Assembly: GCF_958298935.1 (NCBI RefSeq)
Contig: NC_084943.1
Span: 14,873,001-14,937,000 of the forward strand
Direction of reading: 5' to 3'
Length of the DNA: 64,000 nucleotides
Origin: Phragmites australis
Taxonomy: Eukaryota > Streptophyta > Magnoliopsida > Poales > Poaceae
Below, in pieces: positions 57,780 to 64,000 of the stretch; the stretch's first letter is position 1, and each line of letters opens with the position of its first letter. A program made the position numbers and the translations under genes. The notes below the pieces were generated by a model. The model was not told the origin of the DNA. It saw nothing but the letters and a program-made list of their open reading frames with translations, and searched no databases.

Positions 57780-58320
57780 CCCAAAAAAACGAATCTGAGA
57801 TCGAGCGCCCGCTCAAGCCAAAGCCACTCGAGTCTGCCACCACGCCACTCCCCGTCGTGGAGCTCGGGTCACCGTTGTGGACCTCACCGAACACACTGCT
57901 CGGCACGGTCCCCTCACTGCTGACGCTCACGCCGTGGAGGGCTTGCGAAGTAGAGGCCATCGTGGTCGCTGCGCATGATGTCTAGCAAGCACTCGGCATG
58001 CGATCTCCGTGGTGGCACTCATCCATCGCTGCTCGTCGGGCGCTGCCGTCTATGTCCGCTGTTGGCCCCAGCTCGATGTCCTCCGCCAGCTCGATGACAC
58101 ACACACGCGCACCAAGATACGACGGCAGAAAGGCCGCCACCACAGAACATTCCATGCCCCCATCTCATTGTCCGTTGTCTGCTCCTGGTCCCAGCTCGAC
58201 GGCTGCTATCTCTATCCCTAGCGAGATCCATGGATGGATCCCACCGCGGATCCCCGATGGATCCCGTCTTGGTTCTCACGAGGGGAGGAGGAGAGGAGGC
58301 CGGGGAGGAGGCTGGTGGGG
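57780..58320. other. GC-rich cargo of the non-autonomous CACTA
   Basis: The cargo has open frames of about 75-110 codons on both strands, none of a family I recognise. The composition contrasts sharply with the AT-rich ends. Captured exons are common in grass CACTA elements, but the source gene is unknown. Confidence 0.4.
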
Positions 58321-58338
58321 GAGGTGGCAGGGAAGGTG

Positions 58339-58578
58339 ATCAGAGAGAGAGAGAGATGGTGGAGGAGATAAGACAGAGGGAGAGTCGAGAAAAAAATCTC
58401 TGGAGCCGAACGTGAGGGCGAGCCAAAATTAGAATTGATCAAAATTACTGGTCATCAGAGAGAGAGAGAGAGAGAGAGAGATGGTGGAGGAGATAAGACA
58501 GAGGGAGAGTCGAGAAAAAAATCTCTGGAGCCGAACGTGAGGGCAAGCCAAAATTAGAATTGATCAAAATTACTGGTC
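58339..58578 (+). repeat. Tandem duplication of a 115-125 bp unit with GA microsatellite
   Basis: Copy 1 is 58339-58453, copy 2 is 58454-58578. They differ by the length of the GA run (copy 2 is 10 bp longer) and one base (GGGCGAGCC versus GGGCAAGCC), so the duplication is very recent compared with other repeats here. Confidence 0.9.
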
Positions 58579-58807
58579 CGAACGGACTATCATGGCGGTT
58601 CATGGATAGAACCAGCAGTGATAGTCGATATTAGTGCTAGTTTGTAATATGAACCGACACTGATACTAACTATCGGTGCTAGTTCTTAGTGGCTTCATCA
58701 TGATTCAGGTGTAGAAGATTAAGAACCGACAATGATACATTTTCACTGTCGGCTCTTGCACAATCAGCAGTGATAAACCACCATCTATAGCCAGTTGTAT
58801 AGTAGTG

Positions 58808-59389
58808 CTTCTCCTATCGCCAGCGTCTTGCTCCCGTTTGATTTGAGCTTGCTCCTCCTTGATGTGTATACAGCTGCAAGAGTTTGCTCAAATAGGCTAG
58901 ACAGAGAGATGACAACTTGACTTCTTTTCTTGCTTTGGTTAGAAGAGTCAGAAGTTTCAGCATGTCATGCGTATATATAACTGGTGTACATTCGTGCTTT
59001 CAATATTCATACTGCATGATATAATATGTCGATTGTTTCTCTCTTATCATATGCGTGTTAGTGACAAGTGTTGGTCTATGGTTTGAAACATGCCTAGATG
59101 GATTCGGTCACAGGTATTGGAGATACAATAGACCTGGATGCGTCGGTTTGAATAGGATTAGAGATAGAACAATATATAAATTCGTTCTTGTATTCCAGGC
59201 GTTATCGCATGTGACCGAACTCATTTATACGTGTTGTAATCCATCTAACTCATGATGCGGTTTGGCGTCCTATAATGTGTCCATTGGTCTAAAAAATCAT
59301 ATGCGTCCATGTAACGCACAACCTTTGTTCATAATTGTCATACACCTCTTGATTACACTGATTTAATTTGTTAATTGTTTATAAATGGA
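58808..59389. other. Unassigned sequence
   Basis: No gene is recognised. It continues the DNA interrupted by the CACTA element; moderately AT-rich. Confidence 0.3.
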
Positions 59390-59394
59390 TGAAG

Positions 59395-59540
59395 AGTTAG
59401 AACCGAGTTATCGCTCGGTTGGTAGAGCCTCTTGTTGAGAGGCTTCCCCCACACGGTCTTGAATTTGGGTGCTCGTAAAAAATGGGTACTGTGGGATCGC
59501 ATGTATGCTAAAACTTGGTGTTATTGTGAAATTGACAAAA
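59395..59540 (+). repeat. SINE-like tRNA-derived sequence
   Basis: TCGCTCGGTTGGTAGAGCC at about 59413 looks like a Pol III A box inside a tRNA-like arm. GGTCTTGAATTTGGGT at about 59454 is a degraded B box about 40 bp later. The rest cannot fold as a functional tRNA and lacks the anticodon arm pattern. This spacing fits a plant SINE. Confidence 0.5.
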
Positions 59541-59959
59541 TTGTCAAAGTGTTTGCATTTAGATGATGTGCATGTGTTTCTAGTTGTTGCTTGGATATAC
59601 TCGTGATAGCATAATTATATTTGTGGTTTTCATATGTGAGTAGTGTTACATACTGATGTGAGTCAAGTTTGTGAGAATTTGTACTCGGAATTAGTTGTTT
59701 ATTTTGTTCACGTATAGGTGTCCTGAGGGTGGATATGATCAATGACAGGGACTAGGACTGTGTTCTGGGAGGAACAGAGGTCAAGGCGGTTACGAGGTCA
59801 TATGGCTAGGAAACGGTGTATATGAAGATGGTCACATCATGAGATATACATGCATAAGAGATGTATAGGCTATGGTGTGGTGAAAATGAGTTACACTAGG
59901 AAATGTGCACATGAGTTGTGCAGTCTGTAGTGCAGAGGATTTGGAGTGTCATTGGCCTT
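59541..59959. other. Unassigned sequence
   Basis: No gene or repeat structure seen. Confidence 0.3.
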
Positions 59960-60500
59960 TAGCTTTTTTATTTATTTTGCGATGCATGCATGCGTGTGCA
60001 TTTTTTTTAAAGGGGAAACATGTTCCACTAAGATGGCAGTACACAGCTACATCACTTTCTGCCATACTGAGTACAAAATCTGGGAACTGGTCCAGCCAAA
60101 TATTAGAACCAGCGCCGCCAAGATTGAAACCAAACTTTGCTATGGAATCTGCTATAGACTTACAAGCCTGTGGACAGACATGCACCTTGGCTTCGATGAA
60201 AAACCATTGTAGCACCCTTCTTGCTTCGTTTGCTAGCACACAAAGAGTGGATCGGTCCAGTGAAGTGGACGTCAAGGCTGAGACCAAGCTGGTTGCATCC
60301 AATTCAAGGACAATACGGGACATATCTCATTCATTAGTATATTTCAGTGTTATCAGAGCTGCTTCTATCTCAGCCTAGGGCGCATTGATAATCCTCGGCA
60401 AGTACCTTGCTGATGCTGCTTTGATAGTTCCTTATTCGTCACGAACAACAAAACCCCAGCCAACCCTGTTTTTAATCATTGAAAGAGCCATCGATGAAAC
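59960..60500 (-). pseudogene. RNase H-like (RVT_3) domain remnant
   Basis: Minus-strand frames read VGWGFVVRDE (about 60460), then AEIEAALITLKYTNEMSRIV (about 60370-60320), then LELDATSLVSALTSTSLDRS and IADSIAKFGFNLG. This is the plant RNase H-like domain (RVT_3, PF13456) with E (AEIEA) and D (ELDA) catalytic positions. Stops interrupt it at about 60442 and 60377. Such domains occur at the C-terminus of some LINEs and in standalone copies. It is either a LINE tail or a host pseudogene. It does not belong to the 44.7-54.8 kb LINE. Confidence 0.65.
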
Positions 60501-60768
60501 AAAAAGATGGGTTTTTGCAACAGTATTAGCACTGTTTCTGGTCCTGTTGTCGGCCTGTTGGTGGCTTGTCACCGTGTTGGTTGGCTCGGTCCAGTCTGGG
60601 CGCTGCAATCCAGAGGAGCAGCTGGGCGCACGGCTGACGGGCGAGCAGGCCAGAGAGACGGCGGCTGGGTTTGTGGAGGCAGCGCGTGACGCTGGCGGGC
60701 CGAGGTGGTGTTGGCCCAGGGGCTGAAGGCGGCTGCAGTAGAGATCAGCAGGGCGTCCGGCTGATGGT
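60501..60768. other. GC-rich sequence, no recognised gene
   Basis: Open for 113 codons on the plus strand but with no family similarity that I recognise. Confidence 0.3.
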
Positions 60769-61691
60769 TACTACTACGGAAATACTTTCTCCAGACAAAT
60801 TGTAATCTAATTTTAAAGGTGTTTAGTCATCCTCCTATAATAAATCAGTTCCTTAAATGAGTCATCTTTGGTAATAGATTTTTATAGATGATTTCTTAAA
60901 CAGACCATCTTTGATAATCAGTCCCCAAATTAACGTTTTTTCCCCGAATTTTTTCCTTAACCAGGCACTCCCACGGCCATGCTATTGTATGTCAGAAGTC
61001 ATATGATTTTTCACATGAAATACACACATGTAAGGTTCGTGGCATCCAAATCCGAGACCTCTCAACTCGCACAATACTTCGTTACTATCCCACCGTAGAA
61101 GTACTAGTGATACTAATAGTTTATGCAATCTGTTAGAGTTCTTCTGTCTGAAACTTAAAATAATTATTTAGATATCTAAATGACCTCAAATGAAAAATGT
61201 TTTTAACAATAAAATTGTAGATCTCGTCGAGGGCTATAATTTTCATATAAAATTTGTCCTCGTTCGACTTCGTATGAACATGTTATGAATTTTTTAAAAT
61301 AAACTATCATCCATTAGCAAAGACGATTTACATAATGAATTGTCTATAAAAATCATCCTATTTTTAGAGCCAGTTCATATAAGAAACTGCTTCTAAAAAT
61401 GACCGTTTACACATATGGTTCATATAAAAAATCACCTGTGATAATTATCACATTTTCAAACACGATTCACACAAAGAACTGCCCCTAAAAATAACCTTTT
61501 ACATAACAGTTTACATAAGGAACCGCCTACCATAATCATCCTCTAACAAAAGCGGTTGTCATAAGTAGTCATTGGAAAAAAAATTATTTTCACACACGAC
61601 CCAAAACCGCAGAGACCTACTCAAATGGTTTTTCATATAAAAAACATGTGGAAAGACACTATGAGTGTCTAAACAATAATTTTTTATAGTG
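60769..61691. mobile_element. Non-autonomous CACTA-like element, decayed ends
   Basis: The left end is TACTACTACGG (first C of CACTA changed) and the right end TTTTTATAGTG at 61691. Subterminal repeats such as TTCATATAAGAAACTGC and ACATAAGGAACCGCC lie at 61300-61650 and resemble those of the 27.3-kb CACTA. No transposase. Flanking triplets GGT and CGT are only partly matching. Confidence 0.55.
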
Positions 61692-61717
61692 CGTGTGGGC
61701 CTTGTGGCACATGGGGG

Positions 61718-62372
61718 CAGGGATGAAAACGGAACGGGAAAATCCCGTCCCGTTCCGGTACCGTATCCCATTTTTTTCGATTGTTTTCGTATTTTCGGAT
61801 CTTATTCGGAAACGGGACAAAAACGGTATAGGTCTTGCGAAAACGGTACTGGAAATGGTTTGAGCTATTTTTGTCCGTTTTGTTATTTTCCCGTTTTTAT
61901 GCGGGATATTTCTGTTTTCGTCCCCTTTTTCCTTCGCGGGATAAGACCTGAATACATCAACCCTAGCCCACGAAGGCCCATCTGCCGGCCTGCTATTCCT
62001 TTCCGTCATTCTATTGTTCACTTATGTATCTGTTTGAGACTTATTGCTTGTGTGGTTAAACTTATACATGTCGTCGTTATGTTGTATCACATGTTATCTC
62101 ACCAAGCATGAATTATATATTATTGTAGTCATGCTAAACTTATACATGTTGTGTCTTGATGGTTTTGTGGGTTCCTGTTTTTGTTGTGTTTTTTAAATCC
62201 CGACTGATACTGGTATTTTCCTTATCGGATTGGTTCGCTTTCAACCCTCCGATTATGTCCCGACCGTTTCCGTTCCCGTCTATCCCGTTTTCGTTTCCGT
62301 CCGGCTGAGAAAATGTGAAAATGAAAACGGTTAGAGGGTTTTCCCGACCGTTTCTGTCCGTTTTCATCCCTA
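61718..62372. mobile_element. hAT-like MITE (655 bp)
   Basis: Termini CAGGGATGAAAACGG and CCGTTTTCATCCCTA are inverted copies with one mismatch. They are flanked by CATGGGGG (61710-61717) and CTTGGGGG (62373-62380), an 8-bp TSD with one change, as expected for hAT elements. Inner sequence has repeated CCCGTTTTCG / CGGGAAAA words. No transposase. Confidence 0.85.
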
Positions 62373-62392
62373 CTTGGGGGTAGCCAACCCTG

Positions 62393-63486
62393 TAGTTTTT
62401 TTTTAAATCATTAGCTTAAATAATTAAATAAATAGGCTCCGGATGAAAATATTTATAATTATAGACGCCTACTGTACTCTAAGAGAAAGGTAAGCATGCC
62501 ACAGTATCATGGCCAGTTCTTACCACACTCTTATGGGTGGACGGTAGCCCCCATCATAAATAGTGCCCCCATGATGAATAATACTCAACGTTCAATTTTT
62601 TCTGTTACCTTCTCTATTTGAAACAGTGATCTTCTATTACTCTAAAAATTCTAGAATTTTTGTACGTGTTCTATAGTTCATGTGTAACCCATTTTAATTA
62701 GATAACCTAAAAAACTTCTGTAGAATTTAAACTAAAATTCTCCAAAAAAAATATATTTTTATAACTTCTAGCAATTGTTAGGGCATCAAATAAATTCCCA
62801 AAAATCTGGAATAATTCACTAATATTTTTTTTATCTGATGGAATAATTTCAAAAATTATTTTTAGCCCTAGTTTTATATATATTTGAATTCAAATTGAGT
62901 TAAAAGAAGAATATCACATGAAATTATAAAAATACATATAAATTGAGCTATTACAAATGAACTCACTTTTTCACCATATAATCTAATACTGAAAATAATT
63001 TTAGAAATTATTTCATCATATAAGAAGAATATTAGTAATTTTTTCCAGATTTTTGGGAATTTATTTGATGCCCTACCAATTGCTAGAAGTTATAAAAGTA
63101 GATATTTTTGGAGAATTTTAGTGTAAATTCTACATAGGCATTTTAGCGGAATCCAATCAAAATAGGATGCACATGGATTATGAAATATGTACAAAAAGTT
63201 CTAGTATTTTTGAAGCAACACAGTACCATTGTTTTAAACAGAGAAAATAGGAGAAAAAAATTGGATGTTGAGTATTGTTCATCAGGTACTATTTATGACG
63301 GAGGCTACTGCTGGTAAGTATAATCACTCAATGAGACAGCGGTAAGATCTGATTGTGCTACTGTGGTTTACTTACCTTACTTTGAGAGAGCTACAGTCTT
63401 TTCAGATGTCGGTAGGCGTATATTATTAATTCAGAGTCTATTTATTTAATTATTTAAGTTAAGAAATATAAAAATAAAAAAAACTT
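62393..63486. mobile_element. MULE-like foldback element with arms of about 480 bp
   Basis: Two long inverted arms (about 62400-62890 and 62990-63470) pair over almost their whole length; for example GCATCAAATAAATTCCCAAA at 62783 is the inverse of TTTGGGAATTTATTTGATGC at 63052. The termini are TAGTTTTTTTT and AAAAAAAACTT. Flanks carry a perfect 10-bp direct repeat GCCAACCCTG (62383-62392, 63487-63496). Long TIRs with a 9-11 bp TSD point to the Mutator superfamily. No coding sequence. Confidence 0.8.
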
Positions 63487-63496
63487 GCCAACCCTG

Positions 63497-64000
63497 CACA
63501 TGCTGGCGTAGGTTGTGTGGCTCATGGGCCCAGGCAGGAGGGTGCATGACGAGGAAGCGGCCTGGATGTGAGACGGGCGCACGGCCCAATGAAGTAAGGT
63601 GAACAGGCAGTGGGCCGGAAACTGTGGCCTGCTGGCGTGGAGTGCGGCCCAGCCGATCGGTAGAGGCGTCCAGGTGGGAGATCTTGTGCACCAGGAGGCC
63701 CAGGCGGGTGAGATGTAGAGCAGGCCGAGGTCTGCTGGCTAAAGCCCACGTGTGTACCTGCTTGGTGTGACTTGACGAATTTTTATATTTTTATATTTTA
63801 TTTTTTCAAAGTTACAGTTTTAGGCGGCTGTTTCAAAAAATAATAATTATAGACGTATGTCGCCGGTTTGAACTTCCCACGGAGACATGTTAAAAAAAAT
63901 ATAGCATTCTATTTCCCTCAAAATTAGTCTCTACGGTTAAAATTTGAGAACAATCAAACTAACAAATCTTTCTGTATATTATTTTTATGATATGATAGCA
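63497..64000. other. GC-rich then AT-rich sequence, no recognised gene
   Basis: 63497-63780 is GC-rich with short unmatched frames. 63780-64000 is AT-rich, and the words AATAATTATAGACG at about 63841 recall the outer arm of the foldback element at 62455, so a second degraded relative may begin here. Confidence 0.3.

Larger units (their letters stand above)
57668..58807. mobile_element. Non-autonomous CACTA element (1140 bp) with TSD CTT
   Basis: It begins CACTACTAGAG and ends TATAGTAGTG, so the termini are inverted copies (CACTACTA). CTT flanks both ends (57665-57667, 58808-58810), a perfect 3-bp TSD. Subterminal repeats of the type GAACCGACA / TGTCGGYTC occur near the right end, and TAGTGAAAGT / ATCACTACC near the left. 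The interior has no transposase. Between 57780 and 58320 it is GC-rich with codon-like composition, suggesting captured gene sequence. Confidence 0.85.

Noticed and set aside
59413..59470. Functional tRNA gene
   Set aside because: Only partial A- and B-box similarity; no complete cloverleaf or plausible anticodon arm. Recorded as SINE-like.

Overview
This window is repeat-dominated nuclear DNA from a grass (Poaceae). The evidence is the retrotransposon lineages (Tat and Tekay Ty3/gypsy, Sirevirus-type copia), the CACTA and Stowaway elements, and GC-rich, codon-biased stretches inside LTRs. The species cannot be fixed from sequence alone. There is no bacterial, organellar or viral backbone. 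Nearly all open reading frames are decayed transposon proteins or shadows of them.

Layout. 1-7649: 3' part of a Tat-lineage Ty3/gypsy element (plus strand): integrase tail, then a rearranged tract with direct and inverted duplications of an additional ORF (aORF, PF04195-like plus coiled coil), then LTR sequence. 7670-20384: a complete Tekay-type chromovirus (3.6-kb LTRs, TSD ACCAC, one gag-pol frame with four stops). Both sit within 20 bp of each other in an older minus-strand Tat element (gag and LTR at 20385-23215), which itself sits in a Sirevirus-type copia element (pol remnant 23216-24169, LTR from 25526). 27301-31707: decayed CACTA transposon. 32128-32382: Stowaway MITE. 33596-38242: minus-strand copia truncated at its 5' end. 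38245-43965: a second Sirevirus-like element. 44751-54847: an L1-type LINE split by a 7.1-kb LTR element (45466-52590, TSD ACCGC) that has no gag-pol and carries only the antisense aORF.

From about 55.7 kb the DNA is less repeat-dense. 56807-56098 (minus) holds the only intact-looking host gene: three exons with consistent phases, TATA box and poly(A) signal, encoding a 103-aa secreted peptide precursor with a DY-NP-P-P segment. It is followed by a non-autonomous CACTA with TSD CTT (57668-58807), a SINE-like tRNA-derived sequence, an RNase H-like (RVT_3) pseudogene, and three DNA transposons in close succession (CACTA-like, hAT-like, MULE-like foldback) at 60.77-63.49 kb.

Most notable: (i) the pol-less LTR element whose only gene is an antisense, intron-containing aORF with its own TATA promoter; (ii) the head-to-head duplication of that aORF promoter in the left element; (iii) the candidate small secreted peptide gene; (iv) two independent LTR insertions 20 bp apart. 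Element boundaries rest on terminal motifs and target-site duplications read by eye. Lineage names come from recalled family motifs, not a database search.
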